From Sulfitobacter guttiformis (GTDB lineage Bacteria > Pseudomonadota > Alphaproteobacteria > Rhodobacterales > Rhodobacteraceae): a stretch of 64,000 bases of DNA. Within the stretch, counting starts at the first letter, position 1; each line of letters opens with the position of its first letter. A model generated the notes under the pieces. The model searched no databases and was not told the DNA's origin. It saw only the letters and a list, made by a program, of their open reading frames with translations. The stretch lies in assembly GCF_003610455.1 (NCBI RefSeq), contig NZ_RAQK01000002.1:186001-250000 (forward strand), given 5' to 3'. The translations under genes and the position numbers were made by a program. Shown here piece by piece: positions 16,327-25,870 of the stretch.

Positions 16327-19182
16327 ATGCCTAAAAAGATGCTTATCGATGCCTCCCACGCGGAAGAAACCCGCGTTGTTGTGGTTGATGGAAACAAAGT
16401 CGAAGAATTCGATTTCGAATCTGAAAACAAACGCCAGCTAGCCGGCAATATCTACCTCGCAAAAGTGACGCGTGTTGAACCGTCGCTTCAAGCGGCATTC
16501 GTGGATTATGGTGGCAATCGCCACGGCTTTCTTGCGTTTTCTGAAATCCACCCGGATTATTACCAGATCCCTGTCGCAGACCGTGAGGCGCTGCTGGCAG
16601 AAGAGCGGGCCTATGCCAAAGCGCAAGCCGCCAAGGAAGAAGACGACGACGAACAGCCAAAACGCCGGTCCCGTTCGCGCACGCGCAAACCTCGGGCCGA
16701 AGATACAGTTACGGACGATGCCAAGACCTCAACCGAGATCGAGGGCATGGAGACTGTCGATCTGGACGAGGACGAGGACGAGGTACAGGTATCCGAAGGC
16801 GAGGGATCCTCGCCAATGGAGCGGGTCAAGGAAACGCCCGTTGATACACCTGATGACTCCGACGAAGGTGACACTACAGAGAACGGTGCCGATGCATCCG
16901 ACAAGGATGACGAAATCGAATCTGTTGCTGAAGAAGACGACAGCGAGGACATCCGCCCCGTGCGCAAGCCTCGCGCCCGCCGGTATAAAATTCAGGAAGT
17001 CATCAAAGTCCGTCAAATCCTGCTTGTTCAGGTCGTCAAAGAAGAGCGCGGCAACAAGGGTGCTGCCCTTACTACCTATCTGTCACTGGCGGGCCGCTAC
17101 TGCGTTTTGATGCCGAACACGGCGCGTGGTGGTGGCATCTCCCGCAAGATTACAAATGCTCCCGACCGAAAGAAGCTCAAAGAAATCGCGCAAGAGATCG
17201 AGGTACCACAAGGTGCTGGTCTTATTGTGCGCACTGCAGGGGCCAAGCGGACCAAGGCCGAGATCAAGCGCGATTACGAATACCTCCAGCGTATGTGGGA
17301 GCAAATCCGCGAGCTGACGTTGAAATCAATTGCCCCTTCGAAGATCTACGAGGAAGGCGACCTGATAAAACGATCGATTCGCGACCTTTATAACCGCGAC
17401 ATTGACGAGGTGTTTGTGGAGGGTGAGCGCGGCTACCGCATCGCAAAAGACTTCATGAAAATGATCATGCCGTCCCACGCCAAAAACGTGAAGCGCTATG
17501 ACGAAGGTCTTCCGCTGTTTGCGCGCTATCAAGTCGAGGCCTACCTCGCGGGGATGTTCAACCCGACAGTTCAACTGCCCTCGGGCGGTTACATTGTGAT
17601 CGACACCACAGAGGCACTTGTTGCAGTCGACGTAAACTCCGGTCGCGCCACAAAAGAAGGCAGCATCGAGCAGACAGCGTTGAAAACCAATCTTGAGGCT
17701 GCCGCCGAGGTAGCCCGTCAGTTGCGTTTGCGTGACCTTGCCGGCCTGATCGTCATCGACTTCATCGACATGGATGAGCGTCGCAATAACGCGGCAGTTG
17801 AAAAGCTGATCAAAGACAAGCTCAAGACCGATCGCGCGCGCATCCAGATCGGGCGCATCTCCGGTTTTGGTCTGATGGAAATGTCGCGCCAGCGCCTGCG
17901 CCCCGGCATGATCGAGGCAACAACCCAGCCATGCCACGCCTGTCATGGTACGGGTCTGATCCGCTCTGACGACAACCTTGCGCTATCAATCCTGCGCACC
18001 ATCGAGGAGGAAGGCACACGCAGCCGCTCCCGCGAGGTTCTGATCAAGGCGCCGGTCGGCATCGCTAACTTCCTGATGAATCAGAAGCGCGAACATATCG
18101 CAGGCATCGAGGCCCGTTACGGCCTGAGCGTGCGGATAGAGGGTGAGCCCCATTTGGTCAGTCCTGATTTCTCGATGGAGAAGTTCAAGACAGCTACACG
18201 TGTTGTGAACCAGTCGGCGCATATCAACTCGGTTGATACCACACTAATGGACCAGATCGACGAGGCAGATGCTGCCGAAGCTGATGCCGCGGAAGCCGCT
18301 GCGATTGCCGCAGAAGCCGCGCAAACGTCAGAAGCAGCCGCAGCGCCTGCAGAAACCACAACCCCAGAAACACCCGAGGATGGCGAGGCAAAGCCAAAGC
18401 GTAAGCGCCGGCGTCGTCGTCGCAGCCGTGGCGGTCGTTCAGAAACGGACGAAAACGGAACCGGCGACAGCAGTTCGGATGAAAACGGCGCAGACGCAAG
18501 CAAGGCTGACGGCAACGCAGAAGCGGCTAGCGCCGACGCAGAGGGCTCTGTTGCACAAGCGGAAGAGCAATCCACCGCGCCAGATGCGGATGTAAAGCCG
18601 AAGCCACGAAGCCGTTCGCGTAGCCGCAAGCCAAAAGAGGCCCCTGCAGAAGTAGCCGTCGATGCGAAGGCAACTGAAGCGCCTGCTGCCGATCCACAGG
18701 TCAGCACAGAAGCTGCGCCAGAGGCAGAGGAGAAGCCAAAGCCCAAGCGGACACGTGCACCACGCAAGCCTAAAGCGGCCCCCGCCGCCGACGCTGAGGT
18801 GTCAGGGGAGCCGGCGGCGGACACACCCGCACCAGCGGCAGCTACCGAGGAAAAGCCAAAGCGAACCCGCGCGCCGCGCAAACCCAAGGTAGCAAAGGTC
18901 GCGCCAGAGGCGGAAGCTCCGTCGGCACAGGCAGAGGTTCAACAGCCCGAGACTGCAGTCAAAGCAACACCCGAGCCTTTGGCGGAGGTCGCACCAGAGC
19001 CGGTTGCCAAAGACGAGCCAGCAGCGGAACCAAAGGTGGCCCCAGTGCCTGAAGCTGCACCGGTGACTGAAGACGCGCCAGAGGCGGCCTCGCCTTCAAA
19101 GTCCGAAGCTGAAGTAGAAGCTGAAGTAGAAGCAGAGCCAAAGCCGCGACGCAAAGGCTGGTGGTCTTTGGGCAGCCGCTAA
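16327..19182 (+). CDS. rne: Ribonuclease E
   Basis: A 951-residue endoribonuclease that initiates mRNA decay and processes rRNA and tRNA. It opens 'MPKKMLIDASHAEETRVVVV'. The S1 domain is split by an acidic insert of roughly 130 residues (about 105-230, rich in D/E with an 'RRSRSRTRKPR' patch), then resumes at 'RYKIQEVIKV'. 'TALVAVDVNSGR' and 'VIDFIDMDER' are the DNase I-like catalytic blocks with the metal-binding Asp residues, and 'CHACHGTG' is the zinc link of the dimer. From about 640 on the protein is disordered and Ala/Glu/Lys-rich, with repeated 'KRTRAPRKPK' basic modules that probably bind RNA or degradosome partners. It is followed by a terminator. Confidence 0.95.
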   Translation: MPKKMLIDASHAEETRVVVVDGNKVEEFDFESENKRQLAGNIYLAKVTRVEPSLQAAFVDYGGNRHGFLAFSEIHPDYYQIPVADREALLAEERAYAKAQAAKEEDDDEQPKRRSRSRTRKPRAEDTVTDDAKTSTEIEGMETVDLDEDEDEVQVSEGEGSSPMERVKETPVDTPDDSDEGDTTENGADASDKDDEIESVAEEDDSEDIRPVRKPRARRYKIQEVIKVRQILLVQVVKEERGNKGAALTTYLSLAGRYCVLMPNTARGGGISRKITNAPDRKKLKEIAQEIEVPQGAGLIVRTAGAKRTKAEIKRDYEYLQRMWEQIRELTLKSIAPSKIYEEGDLIKRSIRDLYNRDIDEVFVEGERGYRIAKDFMKMIMPSHAKNVKRYDEGLPLFARYQVEAYLAGMFNPTVQLPSGGYIVIDTTEALVAVDVNSGRATKEGSIEQTALKTNLEAAAEVARQLRLRDLAGLIVIDFIDMDERRNNAAVEKLIKDKLKTDRARIQIGRISGFGLMEMSRQRLRPGMIEATTQPCHACHGTGLIRSDDNLALSILRTIEEEGTRSRSREVLIKAPVGIANFLMNQKREHIAGIEARYGLSVRIEGEPHLVSPDFSMEKFKTATRVVNQSAHINSVDTTLMDQIDEADAAEADAAEAAAIAAEAAQTSEAAAAPAETTTPETPEDGEAKPKRKRRRRRRSRGGRSETDENGTGDSSSDENGADASKADGNAEAASADAEGSVAQAEEQSTAPDADVKPKPRSRSRSRKPKEAPAEVAVDAKATEAPAADPQVSTEAAPEAEEKPKPKRTRAPRKPKAAPAADAEVSGEPAADTPAPAAATEEKPKRTRAPRKPKVAKVAPEAEAPSAQAEVQQPETAVKATPEPLAEVAPEPVAKDEPAAEPKVAPVPEAAPVTEDAPEAASPSKSEAEVEAEVEAEPKPRRKGWWSLGSR

Positions 19183-19207
19183 CTATTAGCGACTAAGTCA
19201 ATAATGC

Positions 19208-19236
19208 AAAAAGGCAGGCTGCAAAGCCTGCCTTTT
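19208..19236. terminator. Terminator between rne and tusA
   Basis: AAAAA, GGCAGGCT, loop GCAA, AGCCTGCC, TTTT: a perfect eight-pair stem with A and T runs on both sides, so it serves the convergent rne and tusA genes. Confidence 0.85.
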
Positions 19237-19257
19237 CTACATTCGTGCGCAAGAATT

Positions 19258-19485
19258 CTAGCCGGATTTTTCAATGAGGTAGATTTGCACCCCGTCAACT
19301 TCCGTTGTTTCAATCAGCGTGTGACCTGCCTCGTTGCAAAAATGCGGCACGTCAATGACAGCTGCTGGGTCGTCGGCACGCAGGCGCAATTGCTCGCCCG
19401 CTGCAATCGTTTGCAGACGTTTGCGCGCCTTTAGAACGGGTAGGGGGCAAAGCAGCCCCGTGGCATCAAGATCATGTATCATCAT
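19258..19485 (-). CDS. tusA: TusA-type sulfur carrier protein
   Basis: A 75-residue protein, MMIHDLDATGLLCPLPVLKA...: the 'GLLCPLPVLK' block with the active Cys-Pro-x-Pro is the TusA/SirA signature. These proteins relay persulfide sulfur, for example for tRNA 2-thiouridine or cofactor synthesis. 'ADDPAAVIDVPHFC' and 'GHTLIE' complete the fold. The first or second Met may start it. It is divergent from ccdA, another thiol-redox gene, with about 90 bases between. Confidence 0.9.
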   Translation of the reverse strand: MMIHDLDATGLLCPLPVLKARKRLQTIAAGEQLRLRADDPAAVIDVPHFCNEAGHTLIETTEVDGVQIYLIEKSG

Positions 19486-19578
19486 GCGACATGATTTAGG
19501 TCGGATGTTACAATCTGTCCACAACCTTGTGACGCGCTGGCACGTGACGGGATCACACGCAGAGTATACCAGTGAAGC

Positions 19579-20331
19579 ATGTTTGGAATCGATCTTATAG
19601 ACGCAAGTCTGCTGCCCGCCATGACCATCGCCTTGTTGGCGGGGATCGTAAGTTTTCTGTCGCCTTGTGTGCTACCGATTGTGCCACCCTATCTGGCCTA
19701 TATGAGCGGGGTGAGCTTGAACGATATGGGCTCGGAGCGCTCTGCCCGCCGCCGTGCAATTATTGCGGCGTTGTTTTTTGTGATGGGGCTCAGCACGGTG
19801 TTCCTGATCCTCGGGTTTACCGCCTCTGCCTTCGGCGCGTTTTTCCTCCAGAACCAGATTCTATTTAGCCAGATCTCGGGCGTTGTGGTGATTATCTTCG
19901 GCATTCACTTTCTGGGCATCTACCGGATCTCGTTTCTCGACCGCGAGGCGCGGCTCGAGGCGGGAGACAAGGGCGGGTCGTCCTTTGGTGCCTACGTGCT
20001 GGGCCTTGCTTTCGCGTTTGGCTGGACGCCTTGCATCGGGCCGCAACTGGGGGCGATCCTGTCACTTGCCGCATCCGAGGCGTCTGTGACGCGGGGCACG
20101 CTTTTGTTGGGGATTTATGCGCTTGGTTTGGGAATTCCTTTTCTGCTGGCAGCGATGTTCATGACACGCGCCGTGGGTGTAATGAACAAACTCAAAAAGC
20201 ATATGAAAACAATCGAGCGTTGTATGGGTGTGTTGCTACTGATCGTAGGGATCGCAATGCTGACTGGGGCCTTTTCGACGTTCAGTTTTTGGCTACTCGA
20301 AAACTTTCCCGCTTTGGGCAGTCTGGGGTAA
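19579..20331 (+). CDS. ccdA: CcdA-type cytochrome c biogenesis membrane protein
   Basis: A 250-residue protein with six membrane segments, carrying electrons across the inner membrane to keep periplasmic thiols reduced for cytochrome c maturation. The two redox Cys lie in 'FLSPCVLPIVPPYLAYMSG' and 'FGWTPCIGPQLGAIL', the pseudo-symmetric CcdA/DsbD hallmark. Length fits the short CcdA form with no extra domains. The start ATG 19579 is followed by a typical hydrophilic MFGIDLID. Confidence 0.93.
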   Translation: MFGIDLIDASLLPAMTIALLAGIVSFLSPCVLPIVPPYLAYMSGVSLNDMGSERSARRRAIIAALFFVMGLSTVFLILGFTASAFGAFFLQNQILFSQISGVVVIIFGIHFLGIYRISFLDREARLEAGDKGGSSFGAYVLGLAFAFGWTPCIGPQLGAILSLAASEASVTRGTLLLGIYALGLGIPFLLAAMFMTRAVGVMNKLKKHMKTIERCMGVLLLIVGIAMLTGAFSTFSFWLLENFPALGSLG

Positions 20332-20402
20332 GGCAAAAGCCTTACTTTGGCCGGAAACCCGCGTTAGCATAGGGTAACCCAAAACAAGGCCCCGAGCGAG
20401 CA

Positions 20403-21638
20403 ATGCCAGCCCCCGCGCACACTTCCGATACGCCCGTTCGCAAACGGGCTGTGTTCTATATTCCTGGCTATGATCCCATTCATCCGCGCCGCTACCGCGA
20501 GCTTTACCGAACTGAATCTGCCACTCAGGCCACAATATCGGGTTATTCCATAACGCTTAGTGCACGGCGCCGCGGCCCGCGCTATGGCTGGGATGTGGCG
20601 GCACAGATCGGTGGTGCGGATATAGAGGCCTCGGTCGAAGTGCTGGTCTGGTCGGACATCGTGCGGGGCAGCATGGACACCTCGATTCCCGCGACCTATG
20701 CACAACTGCTGCGTACTGCATGGGTCTACATAGGTAGTGGCGCGCTGTGGCGATTGATGCGCCTGCGCAAAGGGCCGGTGATTGCCGCGCTCTACCCTGT
20801 CGGAATGCTATTGGTGCAACTTGCTCTGGCTGTCGGACTGGCGGTCGCACTGTACAGTGCTTTGGCCCTTGCGGCGGATTTGTGGGTATTGCGACTGTTT
20901 TGTGGTATTCTGGCCGGACTGGTGGGATGGCAATTGCTGAAATGGTTCAAAGCCAAAGATGCAAAATTTTTTGCATACTACCTTATGCATGATTACGCAT
21001 ATGGCGCTGCCACACGGGGCGCCAATACCCCTGCGCTGGAGGCGCGAATAACCGAATTTGGCGATGCTATTGCGCAGGCCCTTCTCGGCGATGTCGATGA
21101 GGTACTGGTTGTCGGTCATTCATCGGGGGCGCATCTGGGCGTGTCGGTTCTGGCCGATCTGATCCGTGGCGGGCGGGTTCCGGCGCGAGGACCCGCGCTG
21201 GGGTTTCTCAGCCTCGGACAGGTGGTACCGATGGTGTCGTTTCTGGAAGGCGCGCACCGTCTGCGCGCTGATCTTGCTTATCTGAGCGCAAGCAATGCTC
21301 TGACGTGGGTGGATGTAACCGCACCGGGGGACGGCTGCGCCTTTGCCTTGTGTGATCCGGTCTCGGTGAGTGGTGTTGCGCCAACGAACAAGCGCTGGCC
21401 TTTAGTGTTCTCGGCGGCATTCACGCAATCGCTCAGCCCTGCGCGGTGGAAGGCGCTTCGCTGGCGCTTCTTCAGGCTGCATTTCCAGTATATGTGCGCT
21501 TTCGACGCGCCGCGTGATTATGACTATTTCCAGATCACCGCCGGTCCCATGACGCTGGCAGCGCGCTACGGCGATCGCCCGCCCTCGAAATCCCGCATCG
21601 AAACGCCGGTTAACAAATTCACGGATCTTGTTCCATGA
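20403..21638 (+). CDS. Membrane protein with alpha/beta-hydrolase motif
   Basis: A 411-residue protein. An N-terminal soluble part precedes a hydrophobic region at about 120-175 with two or three membrane segments. After it, 'VLVVGHSSGAHLGVSVL' contains the G-x-S-x-G nucleophile elbow of alpha/beta hydrolases, so a membrane-bound esterase or lipase is possible; I do not see an unambiguous Asp/His pair. It carries the ATGA overlap into the P450 gene, implying joint expression, perhaps in lipid or xenobiotic oxidation. Function otherwise unknown. Confidence 0.75.
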   Translation: MPAPAHTSDTPVRKRAVFYIPGYDPIHPRRYRELYRTESATQATISGYSITLSARRRGPRYGWDVAAQIGGADIEASVEVLVWSDIVRGSMDTSIPATYAQLLRTAWVYIGSGALWRLMRLRKGPVIAALYPVGMLLVQLALAVGLAVALYSALALAADLWVLRLFCGILAGLVGWQLLKWFKAKDAKFFAYYLMHDYAYGAATRGANTPALEARITEFGDAIAQALLGDVDEVLVVGHSSGAHLGVSVLADLIRGGRVPARGPALGFLSLGQVVPMVSFLEGAHRLRADLAYLSASNALTWVDVTAPGDGCAFALCDPVSVSGVAPTNKRWPLVFSAAFTQSLSPARWKALRWRFFRLHFQYMCAFDAPRDYDYFQITAGPMTLAARYGDRPPSKSRIETPVNKFTDLVP

Positions 21639-23002
21639 CGGTGCCACCCACGATCCTGCCCCCCAAACCCGTGCCGCGCCCGGACAAAGTATCTCTCTGG
21701 CGCTATGCAAAGCTGTTTCGCGCGGATCTGTTATCAGCACAGCCTGCGCGCCTTTATCGGGCGTGGATGGCTGAATTCCGCACGCCTTTTTTCCGCAGCT
21801 ATCTGATCAACCAACCGGATCTGATCGCACGTGTCCTAAAGGACCGGCCCGATGACTTCCCTAAATCCACCCGCGTTAACGAAGGGCTGCGGCCTTTGTT
21901 GGGTAATTCGGTATTTGTGACCAATGGCGATACGTGGAAACGACAGCGCCGCATCATTGACCCCGCCTTTGAGGGCGGACGACTGCGCGTTACATTCCCC
22001 GCTATGTGGGAGGCGGCTGAGGCAGCCGCTGCACGTTTGGCCACAAGGACGGGGCGAGAAATCGATATCGAGCCCGAGACAAGCCACGTCGCCGCTGATG
22101 TAATATTTCGCACATTGTTCTCCCTCCCAATCGAGCACCATCTGGCACGTGAGACGTTCGAGGCCTTCCACAGCTACCAACGCAGCCAGCCGATCCTCAA
22201 CCTTGCAGCGCTTGTGCCGCTGCCGCATTGGATGCCACGTCTTTTTCGCCGTGAGACGACGCGAAGTGCCGCGCGGATCCGGTCGCTGATAACCCGATTG
22301 ACCAAGGAGCGGGCCCGCGAAATTGCTGCGGGTACCGCGCCTGACGACCTTGCGACAAAAATCATGACGACAGCGGATCCCCTTTCCGGCGAGACGTTTA
22401 CCACCGATGAAATGGTTGATCAGGTTGCTATTTTTTTCCTCGCCGGTCATGAAACCAGTGCCTCGACGCTCGCTTGGGCGCTCTATTTGGTGGCGTTATA
22501 CCCGGAGTGGCAGGAGAAACTGGCCGAAGAGGCGAAGGCCATCGACGCTTGCGATTTCGGTGTGATGGCCAAATTGCGTCTGAGCCGCGATGTGTTTCGT
22601 GAAACTCTTCGTCTCTATCCACCTGTGCCGATGATGGTCCGTGAAAATGCCTGTCCGGAAGTTATGCGCGAACGGACCGTTGACGCGGGCTCCCAACTTG
22701 TCATCAGCCCGTGGCATCTGCACCGGCATACGCGGCTTTGGGACAATCCTGACGCGTTCGATCCCGCACGTTGGCATACACCGAACGGCAAGAACTGCCA
22801 GCGCGAGGCATTCATCCCTTTCAGCGCAGGTGCGCGCGTGTGTCCCGGTGCAGGGTTTGCAATGATCGAAGGGCCGTTGATCCTCAGCAGGATTTTGCGC
22901 GATTATCACCTGACAGCAGGCCCCGTACCTGTCCCGGTGGCGCATCTTACCGTCCGGGCAAAAGACGGCATTCGCCTGACCCTGACACGGCGGACACAAT
23001 AA
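21635..23002 (+). CDS. Cytochrome P450
   Basis: A 455-residue soluble P450 mono-oxygenase. 'LAGHETSASTLAWALY' is the I-helix oxygen-activating region, 'ETLRLYPPVP' the E-x-x-R motif, and 'FIPFSAGARVCPGAGFA' the haem loop with the Cys thiolate. No membrane anchor is evident. It starts inside the stop of the hydrolase-like gene (ATGA). The substrate cannot be read from the sequence; the 'GHETSAS' and 'RLYPP' forms are closer to the CYP4/CYP102-like fatty-acid group than to actinobacterial types, but that is only an impression. No ferredoxin gene is nearby. Confidence 0.95.
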   Translation: MTVPPTILPPKPVPRPDKVSLWRYAKLFRADLLSAQPARLYRAWMAEFRTPFFRSYLINQPDLIARVLKDRPDDFPKSTRVNEGLRPLLGNSVFVTNGDTWKRQRRIIDPAFEGGRLRVTFPAMWEAAEAAAARLATRTGREIDIEPETSHVAADVIFRTLFSLPIEHHLARETFEAFHSYQRSQPILNLAALVPLPHWMPRLFRRETTRSAARIRSLITRLTKERAREIAAGTAPDDLATKIMTTADPLSGETFTTDEMVDQVAIFFLAGHETSASTLAWALYLVALYPEWQEKLAEEAKAIDACDFGVMAKLRLSRDVFRETLRLYPPVPMMVRENACPEVMRERTVDAGSQLVISPWHLHRHTRLWDNPDAFDPARWHTPNGKNCQREAFIPFSAGARVCPGAGFAMIEGPLILSRILRDYHLTAGPVPVPVAHLTVRAKDGIRLTLTRRTQ

Positions 23003-23084
23003 CTCCGCCAAAGCATCTGGCGCTGCCCCCAAAGACCCATTAGAACGATCAAAACGCAATTCACAGCAGATAAAGGCAGATTTC

Positions 23085-23978
23085 ATGGCCCAAAAAGACG
23101 CACAACGCACCCGCATGGCAACCGCTTCCGGCTTTATCGCTGCACTGGACCAATCAGGTGGCTCCACGCCAAAGGCACTTGCGCAATACGGTGTCGAACC
23201 TGCGGATTATTCCGGAGATACCGCGATGTATGCCGCCGTTCACGCCATGCGCAGCCGTATAATTTTGGCCGATGATTTCACCGCTGAAAAAGTGCTGGGC
23301 GCCATCCTGTTTGAGCGGACAATGGACAGCGACATTAACGGAAAACCCACTGCGCAACTCTTGTGGGAGGATCGCGGCGTGGTACCTTTTCTTAAGATTG
23401 ACAAAGGCTTGGCAGACGAAGCTGATGGCGTTCAGCTTCTAAAGCCGATGCCAGAACTCGATGCGCTGTTAGAAAAAGCTAACGAAAAAGGCATTTTTGG
23501 CACCAAAGAACGCTCGCTGATTTTGGAGGCAAATGCGAATGGTATCGCCGCCGTTGTGGCCCAACAATTCGACATCGCGCGTCAGGTCGCGGCGGCTGGG
23601 CTGGTCCCGATCGTTGAGCCGGAGGTACACATCGATAGCGCCACTAAGGCCGAAGCTGAAACCATTCTGGCCGGTGAGATTATGAACCATTTGAACGACT
23701 TGCCAGGCGATGTTGACGTGATACTTAAGCTCACAATTCCGACAAAGGCCGGTCTTTACGATGAAGCTGCTGATCATCCGCGCGTGCTGCGGGTGGTGGC
23801 GCTCTCGGGAGGATACTCTACCGATGTCGCCTGCGACCTGCTGGCTGGAAATCACAAGATGATCGCGAGCTTTAGCCGCGCACTAGCCGAAGGCTTGAGC
23901 GTGAAAATGTCGGATGAAGAATTCAACACGGCCTTGAGCGCGAATATCAGTAAGATTTACAACGCTTCTGTCGCATAA
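23085..23978 (+). CDS. fba: Fructose-bisphosphate aldolase, class I
   Basis: A 297-residue Schiff-base aldolase of the type named fructose bisphosphate aldolase class I in bacteria; it cleaves fructose-1,6-bisphosphate in glycolysis and forms it in gluconeogenesis. 'IAALDQSGGSTPKAL' at the start, 'DKGLADEADG', 'PIVEPEVHID' and 'VILKLTIPTK' (probable Schiff-base Lys) are the markers. It ends 13 bases before a bidirectional terminator and is a single-gene unit. Confidence 0.93.
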   Translation: MAQKDAQRTRMATASGFIAALDQSGGSTPKALAQYGVEPADYSGDTAMYAAVHAMRSRIILADDFTAEKVLGAILFERTMDSDINGKPTAQLLWEDRGVVPFLKIDKGLADEADGVQLLKPMPELDALLEKANEKGIFGTKERSLILEANANGIAAVVAQQFDIARQVAAAGLVPIVEPEVHIDSATKAEAETILAGEIMNHLNDLPGDVDVILKLTIPTKAGLYDEAADHPRVLRVVALSGGYSTDVACDLLAGNHKMIASFSRALAEGLSVKMSDEEFNTALSANISKIYNASVA

Positions 23979-23990
23979 GGGCCGGATGTC

Positions 23991-24020
23991 AAAGGTTGAA
24001 AACTGTGTTTTTCAACCTTT
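23991..24020. terminator. Bidirectional terminator overlapping the RHH stop
   Basis: AAAGGTTGAAAA, loop CTGTG, TTTTTCAACCTTT form a twelve-pair stem. It ends fba on the plus strand, while on the minus strand the stop codon of the ribbon-helix-helix gene (24012-24014) is part of the hairpin itself. Confidence 0.8.
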
Positions 24021-24239
24021 GATATCTGCTTTTATAGACCTGAGCACGTAAACACGGATAGCTGAGGCAAGACCGCTATCCATGCCGCGCTCAGCATCAA
24101 TCTCGGCCACTAAGGCATTGATAGGAGTTTCTTTTTGTCGAGCGATGGCGCGCAATTCAATCCAGAAATCCGTTTCGAGCGAGATAGAAGTGCGGTGCCC
24201 GTGCAAGGTGACCGAATGCTTGACGGGCCGCGCTGTCAT
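24012..24239 (-). CDS. Ribbon-helix-helix domain protein
   Basis: A 75-residue protein, [21 protein letters not shown]..., of the ribbon-helix-helix domain family found in nearly all Rhodobacterales: strand 'HSVTLHGHRTSISL', then helices with 'EFWIELRAIA'-like spacing ('TDFWIELRAIARQKETPINALVAEID' in part). Presumed DNA-binding, target unknown. It is the last of three genes (fumC, DUF4169, this one) linked by ATGA overlaps, and its stop lies in a terminator stem. Confidence 0.85.
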   Translation of the reverse strand: MTARPVKHSVTLHGHRTSISLETDFWIELRAIARQKETPINALVAEIDAERGMDSGLASAIRVYVLRSIKADIKG

Positions 24240-24412
24240 GTTTCGCGCTTGTGCGCTTCCAGATTGCGGGAAATCTGCTCGGCACGCGCTTTCAGCGCAT
24301 CTTTTTGCGCTCTCGACTGGCCAAATTTCACTGTGTTCTGATCCGCTTGCGATTTACGAGCAGAGCGATCACGGTCTTTTCGCGCCTTGTTCAGGCTAAG
24401 GGGGCTACTCAT
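24236..24412 (-). CDS. DUF4169 family protein
   Basis: A 58-residue, very basic protein, [20 protein letters not shown]..., with '[10 protein letters not shown]' and '[17 protein letters not shown]', the two conserved blocks of DUF4169. It overlaps fumC upstream and the ribbon-helix-helix gene downstream by four bases each. No function known; the charge and helical character would suit nucleic-acid or protein binding. Too short for many gene callers but supported by the two overlaps. Confidence 0.85.
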   Translation of the reverse strand: MSSPLSLNKARKDRDRSARKSQADQNTVKFGQSRAQKDALKARAEQISRNLEAHKRET

Positions 24413-25800
24413 TTTGGTCCGATCATATTCTCTGGCCGCACAACGCGGTCGAATGTCTCTTCGTCGACAAATCCCAGAGCAATCGCTTCTTGCTTGAGGG
24501 TTGTGCCGTTTTTATGGGCTGTCTTCGCAACTTTTGTAGCGTTATCATAACCGATTTCGGGCGCCAGCGCTGTCACCAGCATCAGGGACTCGCGCATCAG
24601 TTTCTCGATACGGACTGGATCAGCCTTCAGGTCAGCGACCAGATTGTCGGTAAATGCCGATGCGGCATCGCCCAAAAGCTGCATGGATTGCAGGACGTTA
24701 TAAGCCATCATTGGCTTATAGACGTTCAACTCGAAGTGGCCCTGCGAGCCGGCAAAACCGACAGCTGCGTCATTGCCGAAAACATGCGCGCAGACTTGGG
24801 TCAGCGCTTCACACTGAGTCGGGTTGACCTTGCCCGGCATGATTGACGATCCAGGCTCATTCTCTGGTAGGATTAATTCTCCCAGCCCGCAGCGTGGACC
24901 CGAGCCGAGCAGGCGGATGTCATTCGCAATTTTAAAGAGCGATGCGGCGACCGTCTTCAGATGACCGGAAATTTCTACCATCGCATCATGTGCGGCCAGC
25001 GCCTCGAACTTGTTCGGTGCGGTGATGAAGGGCAGGCCGGAGATGCGCGCCATATTGGCGGCAACCGTGGTGTCCCAGCCAACTTTTGTATTGAGACCAG
25101 TGCCGACAGCTGTGCCGCCTTGGGCCAACTCGTAAATCCGGCCAAGGCCGTCCTCAACGCGGCGGATCGCCATTGCCACTTGATGCGTATAGCCGGAGAA
25201 TTCCTGCGACAACGTCAGCGGAGTTGCATCTTGCGTGTGGGTGCGGCCAATCTTGATTATGCCCTCGAATTCCTCAACCTTGCTTTGCAAAGCCGCATGC
25301 AGCTTGCGTAGACCCGGCAGCAGCACATCATGCGCTGTGCGTGCGGTCGCAATATGCATCGCGGTTGGGAAGGTATCGTTGGATGACTGGCCCATATTGC
25401 AGTGGTCATTGGGGTGTACTGGATCTTTTGATCCAATTACGCCGCCCAAAATTTCAATAGCGCGGTTTGCAATAACTTCGTTCGCGTTCATGTTGGACTG
25501 CGTGCCCGAGCCGGTTTGCCAGACCACCAAAGGGAAGTTATCGTCAAACTTGCCAGCGACCACTTCGGCTGCGGCCTCGACAATTGCATCGCCCAGTTTT
25601 TTATCCAGTGATCCCTGCGCCATGTTAGCCTCGGCGCAGGCCTGCTTGATTACGCCAAGGGCGCGCACGATAGCAATTGGCTGCTTTTCCCAGCCAATGG
25701 GAAAGTTGATGATCGAGCGCTGGGTCTGTGCGCCCCAGTATTTATCGGCAGGCACTTCCAATGGGCCAAAGCTGTCGGTCTCGGTACGGGTATCGGCCAT
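24409..25800 (-). CDS. fumC: Fumarase, class II
   Basis: A 463-residue iron-independent fumarate hydratase of the citric acid cycle. '[10 protein letters not shown]', '[10 protein letters not shown]', '[18 protein letters not shown]', '[13 protein letters not shown]' and the signature '[16 protein letters not shown]' with the catalytic Ser loop are all present. Full length. The last codons overlap the DUF4169 start (ATGA), so it heads a three-gene operon. Confidence 0.97.
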   Translation of the reverse strand: MADTRTETDSFGPLEVPADKYWGAQTQRSIINFPIGWEKQPIAIVRALGVIKQACAEANMAQGSLDKKLGDAIVEAAAEVVAGKFDDNFPLVVWQTGSGTQSNMNANEVIANRAIEILGGVIGSKDPVHPNDHCNMGQSSNDTFPTAMHIATARTAHDVLLPGLRKLHAALQSKVEEFEGIIKIGRTHTQDATPLTLSQEFSGYTHQVAMAIRRVEDGLGRIYELAQGGTAVGTGLNTKVGWDTTVAANMARISGLPFITAPNKFEALAAHDAMVEISGHLKTVAASLFKIANDIRLLGSGPRCGLGELILPENEPGSSIMPGKVNPTQCEALTQVCAHVFGNDAAVGFAGSQGHFELNVYKPMMAYNVLQSMQLLGDAASAFTDNLVADLKADPVRIEKLMRESLMLVTALAPEIGYDNATKVAKTAHKNGTTLKQEAIALGFVDEETFDRVVRPENMIGPK

Positions 25801-25870
25801 GCGCGGCGCTCCTCTGGGTATTATGATATCGTTGCGCGATCTCTAGCGGCTGACGTGGCGCTACGCCAGT

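Noticed and set aside
21836..23167. Long minus-strand frames opposite the P450 gene
   Set aside because: Antisense shadows of a GC-rich gene with no domains or start signals.
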